A model generated the notes under the pieces. That model did no database searches, was not told the DNA's origin, and saw only the letters and a list, made by a program, of their open reading frames with translations. From an uncultured Lachnospiraceae bacterium (GTDB taxonomy: Bacteria > Bacillota > Clostridia > Lachnospirales > Lachnospiraceae), in the NCBI GenBank assembly GCA_948470905.1, contig CAOKQK010000006.1:1-64000 (forward strand): DNA of 64,000 bases, given 5' to 3'. Below are positions 16,279 through 27,126 of this stretch, one piece after another; positions within the stretch are counted from its first letter, which is position 1; each line of letters opens with the position of its first letter. The translations under genes were made by a program, and so were the position numbers.

Positions 16279-16776
16279 ATGAGTCAAAATGTTTGTCCGC
16301 AGTGCGGGGCACCCATTGACCCTGGTGCTGCAGAATGTAAGTTTTGTGGAGAAAAGCTTGCACAGCAGCAGGTCCGCCAGCAATATAACCAGCAGGCACA
16401 GCCCCAGACGAATCAGCAGTTTAACCGGGCTCCTCAGCCGCAGGCCAATCAGCAATATAATCAGCAGGCAGCTCAGCAGCGTCCTGTCCAGCCGCAGACA
16501 GTCTATGTTCAGCAGCCGGTGCCACAGCCGGTTTACGCCACGGCAATCAATCCGGCATGGCCTGTCAAGAGCAAGATTGCGGCAGGGCTTTTGGCAATCC
16601 TGCTCGGCGGTTTCGGCATCCATAAGTTTTATCTGGGAAAGGTCGGCATGGGGATTTTATATCTGATTTTTTGTTGGACCTACATTCCTGCGCTTGTAGG
16701 CTTTGTGGAGGGTATTATATACCTTTGCTCCAACGATGAGAATTTCCAGTTGAAGCATCATGTCAGGATTGGGTAG
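16279..16776 (+). CDS. Zinc-ribbon TM2-domain membrane protein
   Basis: 165 residues: an N-terminal zinc ribbon (CPQCGAPI with CKFCGEKL), a long Gln/Pro/Asn-rich linker (about 30-90, QQYNQQ-type repeats), then a TM2 domain with two helices (AAGLLAILLGGFGIHKFYLG and LYLIFCWTYIPALVGFVEGI). The GGFGIHKFYLG turn is the TM2 hallmark. The role is unknown. AGGAGGAATTGTGAT before ATG gives a strong start. It sits beside an SPFH protein that also carries zinc ribbons. Confidence 0.88.
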   Translation: MSQNVCPQCGAPIDPGAAECKFCGEKLAQQQVRQQYNQQAQPQTNQQFNRAPQPQANQQYNQQAAQQRPVQPQTVYVQQPVPQPVYATAINPAWPVKSKIAAGLLAILLGGFGIHKFYLGKVGMGILYLIFCWTYIPALVGFVEGIIYLCSNDENFQLKHHVRIG

Positions 16777-16780
16777 CGGA

Positions 16781-16891
16781 ATGGTCAAGTATGTGAGAAG
16801 GCTGTATTGGATTGTGATGTCCGGTTTATTTCTCTTACTGTTGTACAGAGAGTACCGGATCAGCAGGCTGCAGAGCTATGAAGTGGAATAA
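16781..16891 (+). CDS. Possible 36-residue single-TM peptide
   Basis: A short frame four bases after the TM2 gene stop: a basic N terminus MVKYVRR, one hydrophobic helix (LYWIVMSGLFLLLLY) and a charged tail REYRISRLQSYEVE. The GGGTAGCGGA stretch before ATG is a weak ribosome site, but translational coupling is possible. Its shape is typical of small membrane proteins; there is no homology evidence. Confidence 0.4.
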   Translation: MVKYVRRLYWIVMSGLFLLLLYREYRISRLQSYEVE

Positions 16892-16897
16892 CGGTCG

Positions 16898-16970
16898 TTC
16901 CCGCGGGAAATGAGCCGGAGCCTGCAGGGGGGCGAATGTCGCAAGGGGCACAGTGCCCTAAAGGACATGG
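16898..16970 (+). repeat. Dispersed hairpin repeat family A, copy 3
   Basis: Starts TTCCCGCGGGAAATGAGCC; the right-hand end reads GGCGAATGTCGCAAGGGGC. It then continues GTGCCCTAAAGGACATGG, a tail that also follows copy 7 at 62894-62909, so the family extends beyond the hairpin in some copies. Confidence 0.65.
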
Positions 16971-17072
16971 TTATACGTCCCATGGAGTATTCGGTCGGCT
17001 GCGCTGCAGGATGATGTCCTGTCAGCCAGAGCGTTGGCTTTGGGGAAAATGGTAGTAATAGACAGGATAGTG

Positions 17073-17107
17073 AAAGGGTGTCTGCTTTGGGGCGGCACCC
17101 TTTTCTA
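17073..17107 (+). terminator. Probable rho-independent terminator
   Basis: AAAGGGTG (17073-17080) pairs with CACCCTTT (17096-17103) followed by TCTATAAT. The 15-nt loop is long and the T-tract short. The stretch from here to the GH42 start has only a small GTCCAGC/GCTGGAC hairpin (17119-17135) and no gene. Confidence 0.5.
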
Positions 17108-17293
17108 TAATACAGTGTGTCCAGCAAAGCTGGACTACACTGGAGCGTGTTTGAAAAATGTCCCAGCTCTCGTATGGAAGCTTGCTGCAGAGTCGCATAG
17201 CGGGCTGTGCGGCGGGGCGGGAAGATGTGGCTTCCTCTGCTCGGCGGCTTGGGAGTTATGGAAAGCAAGGATCTAAACCAGGGAGGTATCAGC

Positions 17294-19339
17294 ATGAGAA
17301 AACTAATAAATGGAAAAGGCATTGACCTGGGTGTGTGCTATTACCCAGAGCATTGGGAGGAAAGCTTATGGGCGGAGGATCTGGACCGAATGCTGGAGGC
17401 AGGGCTTGGCACAGTACGCATTGGGGAGTTTGCCTGGAGCCTGATTGAGCCGAGAGAAGGTGAATATACCTATGATTTTTTTGACCGGTTCCTGGAGCTT
17501 GCCCTGGAAAAGGGAATGCGGGTGATCTTCTGCACCCCTACAGCGACTCCGCCCGCATGGCTGACGGAAAAATATCCGGAAGTACTGAATGCGGATATGG
17601 AAGGCAACCTGATCCGCCACGGTTCCCGGAGACACTATAATTACAATTCTTCTGTGTATCAGAGGCTTTGCTGCAATATTGTGGAGAAGTCCGCCTCCCA
17701 TTACGCAAAGCATCCCGCCGTTGTGGGCTGGCAGCTGGACAATGAGTTTAACTGTGAGAGGGATACCTTTTATTCCGAAAGCGACACAGAGGCGTTCCGG
17801 TGCTTCCTGCAGGAGAAATATGGTACATTGGATGAGCTGAACCGGGCGTGGGGAACAGTATTCTGGAACCAGACCTACACAGAATGGACAGAAATCTATG
17901 TCCCCAGGAAGACCAACACGAATTCCAACAACCCCCATCAGATGCTGGACTATTACAGGTTTATTTCAGACAGCGTGTGCCGTTTTGCCAAGATGCAGGC
18001 AGATATTATACGCAAATATGCCAAGGAGGGGGATTTCATCACCCACAACGGCATGTTTGCAAACATAGATTATCAGCGCCTTGGGCGGGAGAGCCTGGAC
18101 GTGTTGATGTATGATTCCTATCCGGACTTTGGTTATGAGTTGGACACTTACAGTCCTGCGGACATCATGAGGGACAGGAAGTGGAGCCGCAATTTGTCTG
18201 AGGTCAGGGCGGTGTCGCCAAATTTTGGCATTATGGAGCAGCAGAGCGGCGCTAACGGCTGGAACACCCGCATGGAGGCGCCAACGCCGCGCCCGGGGCA
18301 GATAACACTTTGGACGATACAGAGTATTGCCCATGGTGCGGATTTTGTCAGTTATTTCCGTTGGCGAACAGCTCGGTTCGGCACGGAGATGTATTGGCAT
18401 GGGATTCTGGATTATTCCGGCAGGGAAAACAGAAGGCTGCGGGAAGTAAGGGAAATATCGCGTAAAATTGCGGCAATGCAGGAAATTTCGGGCTCAAAAT
18501 ATGATGCGAAAGTAGGGATTGTCAAAGATTATGACAATATTTGGGACAGCCAGCTGGACAGGTGGCACGGGAGAGTGGAGCATTTCAGCCAGAAGAACCT
18601 GTTTGAGGCCATGGAGCTTTTGCATGTGCCCTTTGATTTTGTCTATCTGGAAAATCATGTTACGCTGGAGAGCCTGAGGCAGTATGAGGTGCTGTTTTAT
18701 CCCCACGGGGTGATTTTGGACAGGGAGCGGACTGCGCTTCTGGAGGAATATGTGGCAGCGGGCGGGAAGCTTGTCATGGGCTGCCGTACCGGCTATAAGG
18801 ATATGGACGGGCACTGTGTTGCAGATTTTCTGCCGGGGCTGGCGGCAAAGCTGTCCGGGACGGATGTGCAGGAATATACCTTCGTCCCGCCGGACGAAGG
18901 CAGGGTCATGGCAGATTGGGATGGTGTGGCGATAGAAGCAGCAGTTTTTAACGATCTGCTCGCTCCTGTGGGAGAGAATGCGGAAGTGCTTGCAAGATAT
19001 ACCTCCAGTTATTATGCCGGGACGCCTGCGCTGGTCCGTAATCGCTTTGGAAAAGGGGAAGCCTATTATTTCGGCGGCGCCTTTGCGCTGGATACTGCCA
19101 AGGTTTTCCTGGATAAGCTGGGTGTGGCAGACCCCTGGGGGGATGTGATTTCCCTGCCGGAGAGCTGTGAGATTGCCGTGCGCAGGGGAGCGGAAGCCAC
19201 ATATTTGTTTGTGCTGAATTATCTTGCCCAGCCCGCGCAGCTGCTTCTGAAAAGGGCGGTTAAGAATCTGTGGACTGCAGCAGAAGAAACTGGTGAGGTG
19301 GTTTTGGAGGGGTATGGGGTGAAGGTGTATGTATTATAA
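17294..19339 (+). CDS. GH42-family beta-galactosidase
   Basis: About 681 residues, normal for GH42. The (beta/alpha)8 barrel starts with DLGVCYYPEHW and RIGEFAWSLIEP; TPTATPPAWL and the acid/base region VVGWQLDNEFN (Glu near residue 152) follow; the nucleophile region is FGIMEQQSG. Next come the trimerisation and C-terminal domains (VVAAGGKLVMG-like EYVAAGGKLVMGCRTGY, then a small beta domain). There is no signal peptide, so it is cytoplasmic and would act on imported galactosides or galacto-oligosaccharides. GGGAGG nine bases before ATG 17294 fixes the start. No transporter is adjacent. Confidence 0.93.
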   Translation: MRKLINGKGIDLGVCYYPEHWEESLWAEDLDRMLEAGLGTVRIGEFAWSLIEPREGEYTYDFFDRFLELALEKGMRVIFCTPTATPPAWLTEKYPEVLNADMEGNLIRHGSRRHYNYNSSVYQRLCCNIVEKSASHYAKHPAVVGWQLDNEFNCERDTFYSESDTEAFRCFLQEKYGTLDELNRAWGTVFWNQTYTEWTEIYVPRKTNTNSNNPHQMLDYYRFISDSVCRFAKMQADIIRKYAKEGDFITHNGMFANIDYQRLGRESLDVLMYDSYPDFGYELDTYSPADIMRDRKWSRNLSEVRAVSPNFGIMEQQSGANGWNTRMEAPTPRPGQITLWTIQSIAHGADFVSYFRWRTARFGTEMYWHGILDYSGRENRRLREVREISRKIAAMQEISGSKYDAKVGIVKDYDNIWDSQLDRWHGRVEHFSQKNLFEAMELLHVPFDFVYLENHVTLESLRQYEVLFYPHGVILDRERTALLEEYVAAGGKLVMGCRTGYKDMDGHCVADFLPGLAAKLSGTDVQEYTFVPPDEGRVMADWDGVAIEAAVFNDLLAPVGENAEVLARYTSSYYAGTPALVRNRFGKGEAYYFGGAFALDTAKVFLDKLGVADPWGDVISLPESCEIAVRRGAEATYLFVLNYLAQPAQLLLKRAVKNLWTAAEETGEVVLEGYGVKVYVL

Positions 19340-19394
19340 GACAGGCTCTCGGAATCATGAGCTTACCGGCCAAAGCGCAACAGTCGGCTGAACA

Positions 19395-19790
19395 TTGAAA
19401 AGTAAAATATTGTCCAGAACGGAACAGTTGGAAAGAAATTTGAGAAAAGGGCGTAACTGCTGCTGCCACTCTTTCCGTGAGGACGGGGCTGATTACGGAG
19501 GATGCCCCTCCCCAAAAGAGGCTTATTTTGGTTTCAAGGTTCATGCCCTGATTACCCTGGAAGGGTATATCACAGCATTTGAGATCACCCCGGTCTCAGT
19601 GGATGACCGGGAAGGACTCCGGGAACTTGCAGAAAACCACTTTGGCCGGGTAGTCCTTGGAGATAAAAGATATACTGGAGAGGTCCTTTGGGATGACATG
19701 CGCCGGAAGGGATATGTCTGATGTCACTGAAGCCTGGTCTTTTTGGCAAAGTATGCAGTTAAAAACAGTCTTGGCTTTTTCATGAGGGAG
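19395..19790 (+). pseudogene. IS982-like DDE transposase remnant
   Basis: The frame from 19395 contains a stretch typical of an IS982-type DDE transposase: GADYGGCPSPKEAYFGFKVH, ALITLEGYITAFEITPVSVD, then VVLGDKRYTGEVLWDDMRRKGY. The N-terminal part is missing. At about 19716 the frame stops, but a shifted frame continues with ICLMSLKPG, the expected next block, so a frameshift is visible. The last third (RRRVET/QLN region) is not found. No terminal inverted repeats were located. It is a dead fragment between the galactosidase and the lipoprotein gene. Confidence 0.75.
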
Positions 19791-19886
19791 GTAAAATATT
19801 CATGGGAGTTGGTGCAGGTCACAGGGAACTGTGCTGCGGTCAGGCAGGCACGTAGATACAGCTCCCTGTGAATTCTGATAAATTTT

Positions 19887-21863
19887 TTATCTTCCCGTCT
19901 TGTGTTCATCCAGATACAGCTGTACCCGGTTCTGCACCAGCGTAATGACCTCCTCCATGCTCTTGGACCCGTCGAAATAGTAAGCCGTCTCCTCCTGGAT
20001 GATGGCGAGCAGAGGCTTTGTCCTGTAGGGAAGGGTCTTGGCTTCCGCTAAAAGCCGACGGATCTCATCAGCCTGCTCCTCCGTAAACTCCTGACCAAAT
20101 CTATTGTTTGCGGGCACTTGATACACTACTCCGTTGTGTTCTACCTCGGTAGTAGCATGGGAGGCTTCTAGTTCGTTTTGTATCAGTTTTTCAAAAGCAT
20201 TCCTGTTGACAGGGAATATGTTGTCCTGGTAATTTATCATGGACTGTGCTTCTTCTTCCAGCAGGAAAGAAATAAGCTCCCAGGCACCCTCCAGGTGCCT
20301 GGACTCGGCGTTAATCCCCATTGCAATGCCTATATTTAAGTTGGACTCCGGAAAACATCCATCGTCGAAAAAGAACCCCAGGCCGACCCGGTTCTTTGTT
20401 TCCAGCGCTTTTGGCGGGTCAATGGAATATAAGGACACACACAAGCGTACTTCCGCGATTGCAGGGTATTGGGTCCTTTTGTCGACAGCATAGCGTTTTG
20501 CAGCATGGAGCATCTTGGAAAACAGTTCCCCGCTGAAGTCGCAGGTTCCGTTATCCCAGTCCACCATTCCCCACAGGTTTTCGGAACCCCGCAAGAAGTA
20601 ATTCAAGATCCCCGCCCCGTCAGCCCCTGACATGAAAACTCTGTCTCCCTGGAACTCCAGCATGGAATTCACAAGGGTTTCTATGGTCAGCTCCTCCCGG
20701 CCGTTCAGAATTTCCTTGGATAACGTATAGCTCCAGGGAGACATATTGGGCACGATCCCATAAATTTTACCGCCATCCCTCCAGGCGTCAAATGCCGCTT
20801 GGAAGTAGTCATCTTCCTGGACGCCGGAAGCCTCCATCAGGGGCGCCAGATCCGCGAAGATGCCTTTTTCCATCAGCCCGGAGACATCGCTGTCCACTGC
20901 GTTGGAACAGATGATATCCGCCCCCTTGCCCGATGCAAGCTTTAAATTGGTTTCTGAAAGGAAATCGCTGTCGCTGACTCCCTCCCCAGGCTCCTCAAGG
21001 ACCGCATGATAGGTGCCGTTTGACTGGTTAAAAAGTGCAAGCTGCCTTTTCAGCCAGTTGTCGCACTTTCCCCTGACAACAATCAACTCTTTCTTGCCGG
21101 TGACGTCCACCCGTTCCAGTTGTTCGGTTTTGCCTGAACTCCACAGGATGCCCACTTGGTCGCTATCGAAATGGAAATCGGCGGGGCGGTCCCCTGTCCT
21201 GTCAATGGAGTAAAGGGTTCCTGCAAAAGGCAGTTTCAGCTCCATTGTTCCTTTCTTCAGATCCATCTGCCAGAAGCCTTCATCGTCGAGTATCATCAGT
21301 TTTTTGCCCCAGGCTCCTATGTATGCTGTTCCGCCTCGTTTGAATGCTTTGGCTATCTGAGTGATCTCCCCGGTGTCTGGGTCAAGTTCCCAAAGGCTGT
21401 CCCTGTTTGTCAGCAGGATGATGCCGCCGCCCTCCAGGCTGCAGATATCTGTGATCACATCTTCCATACTGCTTTTGTAAAGCAGCTTTCCGTCCCCGTC
21501 CAGCCTGGTGATTCCTGATGGACCCGCGATATAGCATTGGCCCTTTTCATCCAGGTACCAGCCCCTGGTACGGTATTCCCTGGAGACGCCGCTCATGAAC
21601 AGTGTCTTATTCCCGTCCATGGAACGAATGTACACATCCATCCCGCTGCCGGTTCCCCCGGTCGCAGACATCTCGGCCAGAATGCTTACAGGCTGTCCCT
21701 GGTAGTATTGCTGTCCCAGCAGGAACTGATCTTCTCCCAATTCTTTCAGCTGACTGCTCTCTACCAAAATTTCATAGTATTGAGGCTCCTCGTCTGACTT
21801 GGCGCAGGCGGCAAGTAAAAGGAGGAAATAGATTAATGCGGACAGAAAGTAGGATTTTTTCAT
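19887..21863 (-). CDS. Lipoprotein with solute-binding-like C-terminal domain
   Basis: About 658 residues. The lipobox LLLAAC at residues 15-20 predicts lipid anchoring at Cys20. Residues 50-260 look like short beta-propeller blades (DGNKTLFMSG, LDGDGKLLYK, LWELDPDTGEITQI). From about 265 on it resembles a family 1 extracellular solute-binding protein (ELIVVRGKCDNWLKRQLALF, NLKLASGKGADIICSN, IGIAMGINAESRHLEGAWEL). No permease genes are adjacent, so it is an orphan; sensing or sugar capture are both possible. The start is ATG 21863, not the upstream frame opening at 21899, because it gives MKKSYFL and the signal peptide with GGAG upstream. Confidence 0.8.
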   Translation of the reverse strand: MKKSYFLSALIYFLLLLAACAKSDEEPQYYEILVESSQLKELGEDQFLLGQQYYQGQPVSILAEMSATGGTGSGMDVYIRSMDGNKTLFMSGVSREYRTRGWYLDEKGQCYIAGPSGITRLDGDGKLLYKSSMEDVITDICSLEGGGIILLTNRDSLWELDPDTGEITQIAKAFKRGGTAYIGAWGKKLMILDDEGFWQMDLKKGTMELKLPFAGTLYSIDRTGDRPADFHFDSDQVGILWSSGKTEQLERVDVTGKKELIVVRGKCDNWLKRQLALFNQSNGTYHAVLEEPGEGVSDSDFLSETNLKLASGKGADIICSNAVDSDVSGLMEKGIFADLAPLMEASGVQEDDYFQAAFDAWRDGGKIYGIVPNMSPWSYTLSKEILNGREELTIETLVNSMLEFQGDRVFMSGADGAGILNYFLRGSENLWGMVDWDNGTCDFSGELFSKMLHAAKRYAVDKRTQYPAIAEVRLCVSLYSIDPPKALETKNRVGLGFFFDDGCFPESNLNIGIAMGINAESRHLEGAWELISFLLEEEAQSMINYQDNIFPVNRNAFEKLIQNELEASHATTEVEHNGVVYQVPANNRFGQEFTEEQADEIRRLLAEAKTLPYRTKPLLAIIQEETAYYFDGSKSMEEVITLVQNRVQLYLDEHKTGR

Positions 21864-21892
21864 AAATGGTGTTCTCCATGTACTGCATAACT

Positions 21893-22222
21893 TTACCAAA
21901 AGTAACGCTCATCACAGACAGTACAGTATGACATCACACTGCCGTTTTCAAAATATATTTGCTCATAGTCGTGAGGCTCGTAGGTGGCGTCGTAATCTAT
22001 CGATATTTCACTCTCGCAGACTGAACAGTAATATGTATATTTACGTTCAACATAGTGATCTTCCCCCCAACTAACTGCTTCCAAAATTTCAGTAAATACT
22101 GCAATTTGTCCTGTATGTGCGCATGTATTTGAAGCTTTCGCTTCCGCCGCCTGCGCTGTCGCCGCAATGCCTGTTATTCCCAATCCTGCCGCCAGTACTA
22201 ATGCCATAAGTTTAGCTTTCAT
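21893..22222 (-). CDS. Small secreted Cys-pair protein
   Basis: About 109 residues, not recognised. The signal peptide MKAKLMALVLAAGLGITGIA continues to AQAAEA. The mature part has a lone CAHTG, a CSVC and a CTVC, plus many Tyr/Glu/Asp residues, which could form a zinc ribbon or disulfides outside the cell. GGAGG eight bases before ATG 22222 defines the start. It lies 29 bases upstream of the lipoprotein gene on the same strand and may be co-transcribed with it. Confidence 0.65.
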   Translation of the reverse strand: MKAKLMALVLAAGLGITGIAATAQAAEAKASNTCAHTGQIAVFTEILEAVSWGEDHYVERKYTYYCSVCESEISIDYDATYEPHDYEQIYFENGSVMSYCTVCDERYFW

Positions 22223-22680
22223 AGTCTTTACCTCCAAATGTTATTGTGTAATATGCACATGCTTTTGATGATATTTGCTTTTATTATTTCCTGCATCATC
22301 TTCCCGCCCTCCCCATGGCAGTGCCCGCAGCCTCCCTGCCGTCCCTTTTTATTGTTTCTTCTGTCCCATATGACATCCTACTTTTTTGTGTTGATGTTTT
22401 GCAATAATTCTTGGAAATGCTCCATTATTATATACCTGTAAACAATTATAAACTGTAAAAGTAGTAAAGTCAAGCGCTTTTTCGCAGCTGCTGTCTTCTA
22501 AATTTGAATGCTGGATTGAAATGAAGCTGGATTGAAATTGTTACCGCCCTGCAGAACAAAAAACAGTTGCGTGTCCTTTCATAAAGTTATACTATTATAT
22601 GTAAGACGGTCAGGGGCAGAGTCTCAGGACCGCGCAGTCAAAATAGATACATAAAAAATTATGGTGAAAGGAAGAAAAAG
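22223..22680. other. Intergenic region between divergent genes
   Basis: About 460 bases without a convincing gene. It must carry promoters for the small secreted protein (leftward) and the deacetylase (rightward). It contains ACCGCGCAGTCAAAAT (22629-22644), identical to 4988-5003. Confidence 0.5.
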
Positions 22681-23496
22681 ATGAAAGTTTACACATGTTT
22701 CCCGGAGGGGAAGGCGAAAGCGCTGACAATGAGCTATGACGACGGCAAGATCCAGGACGAGAGGCTGATCCAGATCTTCGACAAGAATGGCATCAAGGGG
22801 ACTTTCAATATCAATTATGGGCTCATGGAGAGGGAACAGGATCCGCCCCGCATTGCCAGGGCAAGGGTCAGGGAGCTTTACAGGAATCATGAGGTGGCTA
22901 CCCATTGCATGACCCACCCCACCATTTCCCGCTGTCCGCTGGTGGAGGTGGCGCAGGAGATCCTGGATGACAGGAAGGGCCTGGAGGAGCTGACCGGCGG
23001 GCTGGTGCGGGGGCACGCTTATCCCAACGGTTCTTACAGCGAGGAGATCAAGCAGCTGTTCAGGCAGCTTGGGATCGCCTATGGGCGTGTGGTGGAGGCA
23101 GTTGCCAACTATGAGCTGCCCAAGGATCCGCTGGAGTGGCACCCCACCTGTCATCATAATGATCCGGAGCTGATGAAGAAGGCGGAGTTCTTTGCCAATT
23201 TCAAGAAGAAGCAGTATCTGAAGCTGATGTATGTCTGGGGGCACAGCTACGAGTTCGACAGCAGGGACAACTGGAACGTGATCGAGGAGTTCTGTGAGTA
23301 CATGGGCGGCAGGGATGATATATGGTATGCTACCAACATTGAGATCATCGACTATATGGAGGCGGCAAAGAGGCTGAAATTCTCCGGCAACAATGAGATG
23401 GTCTACAATCCCAGCGCGGCAAGCGTCTGGCTCAACGTGGATGACGGCAAGTATGTGGAAGTCAGGGGCGGGGCGACTGTGAACTTAAATGACTGA
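22681..23496 (+). CDS. Polysaccharide deacetylase (NodB-homology) family protein
   Basis: 271 residues. The NodB-homology domain is marked by LTMSYDDGK (catalytic Asp and metal Asp), FNINYGLM, HCMTHPTISR (metal His pair in HxxxH form) and RGHAYPNGSYS (motif 3). No signal peptide or TM helix is present, so unlike peptidoglycan deacetylases this one seems intracellular or unanchored. The substrate is unknown. AAAGGAAGAAAAAG precedes ATG 22681. The C-terminal tail (ASVWLNVDDGKYVEVRGG) is a short beta domain. Confidence 0.85.
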   Translation: MKVYTCFPEGKAKALTMSYDDGKIQDERLIQIFDKNGIKGTFNINYGLMEREQDPPRIARARVRELYRNHEVATHCMTHPTISRCPLVEVAQEILDDRKGLEELTGGLVRGHAYPNGSYSEEIKQLFRQLGIAYGRVVEAVANYELPKDPLEWHPTCHHNDPELMKKAEFFANFKKKQYLKLMYVWGHSYEFDSRDNWNVIEEFCEYMGGRDDIWYATNIEIIDYMEAAKRLKFSGNNEMVYNPSAASVWLNVDDGKYVEVRGGATVNLND

Positions 23497-23629
23497 CGGT
23501 AATGGTTCTGTGACCTGATGGAACTGCTGCAGCGGATAACTGTCTGGTCATGGGAAAGAGAATTATGGGCGGAAACAGGTTGTTCATGAATGGCGGCATC
23601 TGACAGATTATGGTAATAAACAAGTCTGA

Positions 23630-25213
<1,584 letters not shown>

Positions 25214-25225
25214 TGGGGGCCGTTT

Positions 25226-27076
25226 ATGAAGATTACCAATCTGCGGATTCAGAATTTTAAATCCATTCATGATATGTCTATCCCTGACATTGAGGACGCC
25301 CTGATCCTGGTGGGGCAGAACAATACCGGCAAGACCACCGTCCTGGACGCCATCCGGGCGGTGGGCGGGGAATACAGGATAGAGCCGGAGGATTTCGGGG
25401 AGGCAGGGGCGAAGATCAAGATCCGGGTAACGCTGTCCTTTACGGAGGAAGACCTTGACCTGCTGCGGCGCAGAGGGGTAGTGAGCCAGTATCGGAAAAA
25501 GGAAGCGTGGCTTAGGGATTTTTGTGAAAAGCTGCCATCCTTTGGGGACGGCGCGCTCACCTTTACCATGACGGCAAACAGAGACGGGCGTATCCGCTAT
25601 TTGGACGGCGTCAACAAAAATAATCTTTATATTCTGGAAGTGTTTCCCAAAATTTATCATGTGGATACGGAGCGCAGGGTGGAGCAGCTGCAGAGTGACC
25701 TTCTGCTGCTCCAGGAAGACGAGATTCTGAAACGCATGCGTTCCGGCTGCTGTATGTTCAATCAGGCCAGGGACTGCAGCTATTGTTTCAGCTGCATCGG
25801 ACTGATTGAACAGAAGCGTCCGGCACAGCTGGATGCGTTTGAGACCTCCAAGCTGCTGGATTATAAGCTGTACCAGCTGAATCTGGACGCCTTTGCCAGA
25901 AGGGTGAACGACTGCTTTCACAAGAACGGCGGCAGGGAGAGTATTTTGTACTCCATGAACCGGGATGTGGAGAAAATCCTGGAGGTTACTACCGAAATAC
26001 GCCACCCGGCCCAGAATGTGCCCCGCCCGATCTCCCATATGGGAAAGGGTATGCGCTCCATTTACCTGTTCTCCCTTTTGGAGGCGTATACGCAGGTAGA
26101 AGAAAATCTTCCCAGCATCATTATGATTGAAGACCCGGAAATCTTCCTGCATCCCAGCCTGCAAAAGGTGTGCGGCACAATCCTTTACCGGGTGTCCGCC
26201 AAAAATCAGGTGATCTTTACCACGCATTCTCCTAACCTGCTTCCCAATTTCAACAGCAGGCAGATCCGGCAGGTGGTTCTGCGGGAAGACGGCTCCAGCG
26301 ATATCCGCAGAAAGACAGACATCAGCGCGATCCTGGATGACCTGGGATATACGGCGGGAGACCTGATGAATGTAAACTTTGTGTTCATTGTGGAAGGTAA
26401 GCAGGATAAGTCCCGTCTGCCGCTGCTGCTTCGGAAGTATTATGCGGAGACCACGGACAGCGAAGGCAATCTGTCCCGCATTGCCATCATCACCACCAAC
26501 AGCTGTACCAATATCAAGACCTATGCAAATTTAAAATATATGAACCAGATCTATCTTAAGGATCAGTTCCTGATGGTGCGGGACAGCGACGGCAAGGATC
26601 CGCATGTTCTGGAGAAGCAGCTATGCCTCTATTATGAGGAGCGGAACCAGGAGGACATGGATAAGCTGCCCAGAGTCCGCCCGGAGAATGTGCTGATCCT
26701 GAAATATTATTCCTTTGAGAATTATTTCCTGAATCCGGCGGTCATGGCGAAGCTTGGCGTTGTGGAATCGGAAGACGCCTTTTACGAGATCTTCCTGGAA
26801 AAATGGAAGGAATATCTGCACCGCATAAAGAGCGGCCGCCATCTGACGGAAGTGCTGGGCCATGACCTGGAAACTGCGGAGGATGTCCGCCGGCACATGG
26901 AGGAAATCCGCATATACATGCGAGGGCATAATCTCTTTGATATTTTTTATGGAAAATACAGGGATCGGGAGCGGGAGATCCTGGAGCGATATATGGAAAT
27001 TGCCCCCAGGGAGGATTTTCAGGATATTTTTGCGGCGCTGGAGCGGTTCCCTTATTTTGAGAGCAGAAGGGTGTAA
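25226..27076 (+). CDS. OLD-family ATPase/TOPRIM nuclease with Cys cluster
   Basis: 616 residues. The N-terminal ATPase starts LRIQNFKSIHD with Walker A GQNNTGKTT (about 30-38); the Walker B region is IIMIEDPEIFLHPSLQ with the switch His in IFTTHSPNLL. The C-terminal half has TOPRIM motifs FIVEGKQDKSRLPLLLRKY and LMVRDSDGKDP. This is the overcoming-lysogenisation-defect (OLD) architecture, ATP-regulated nucleases found alone or in anti-phage systems such as Gabija. Within the ATPase arm is a Cys cluster (C175, C176, C184, C187, C190) with Cx2Cx2C spacing, which is not part of classical OLD proteins and could hold zinc or an iron-sulfur cluster. No UvrD-like partner is adjacent. Confidence 0.82.
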   Translation: MKITNLRIQNFKSIHDMSIPDIEDALILVGQNNTGKTTVLDAIRAVGGEYRIEPEDFGEAGAKIKIRVTLSFTEEDLDLLRRRGVVSQYRKKEAWLRDFCEKLPSFGDGALTFTMTANRDGRIRYLDGVNKNNLYILEVFPKIYHVDTERRVEQLQSDLLLLQEDEILKRMRSGCCMFNQARDCSYCFSCIGLIEQKRPAQLDAFETSKLLDYKLYQLNLDAFARRVNDCFHKNGGRESILYSMNRDVEKILEVTTEIRHPAQNVPRPISHMGKGMRSIYLFSLLEAYTQVEENLPSIIMIEDPEIFLHPSLQKVCGTILYRVSAKNQVIFTTHSPNLLPNFNSRQIRQVVLREDGSSDIRRKTDISAILDDLGYTAGDLMNVNFVFIVEGKQDKSRLPLLLRKYYAETTDSEGNLSRIAIITTNSCTNIKTYANLKYMNQIYLKDQFLMVRDSDGKDPHVLEKQLCLYYEERNQEDMDKLPRVRPENVLILKYYSFENYFLNPAVMAKLGVVESEDAFYEIFLEKWKEYLHRIKSGRHLTEVLGHDLETAEDVRRHMEEIRIYMRGHNLFDIFYGKYRDREREILERYMEIAPREDFQDIFAALERFPYFESRRV

Positions 27077-27126
27077 GGAACTGCTGCCATATTTTACGTA
27101 ATGGGGAAACTCTCGTGAGTAATGTA

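Noticed and set aside
27077..27126. Possible riboswitch or T-box upstream of the aminotransferase
   Set aside because: The leader is only about 50 bases from promoter to start codon and has no T-box or terminator pattern; the palindrome at the start point explains the regulation better.
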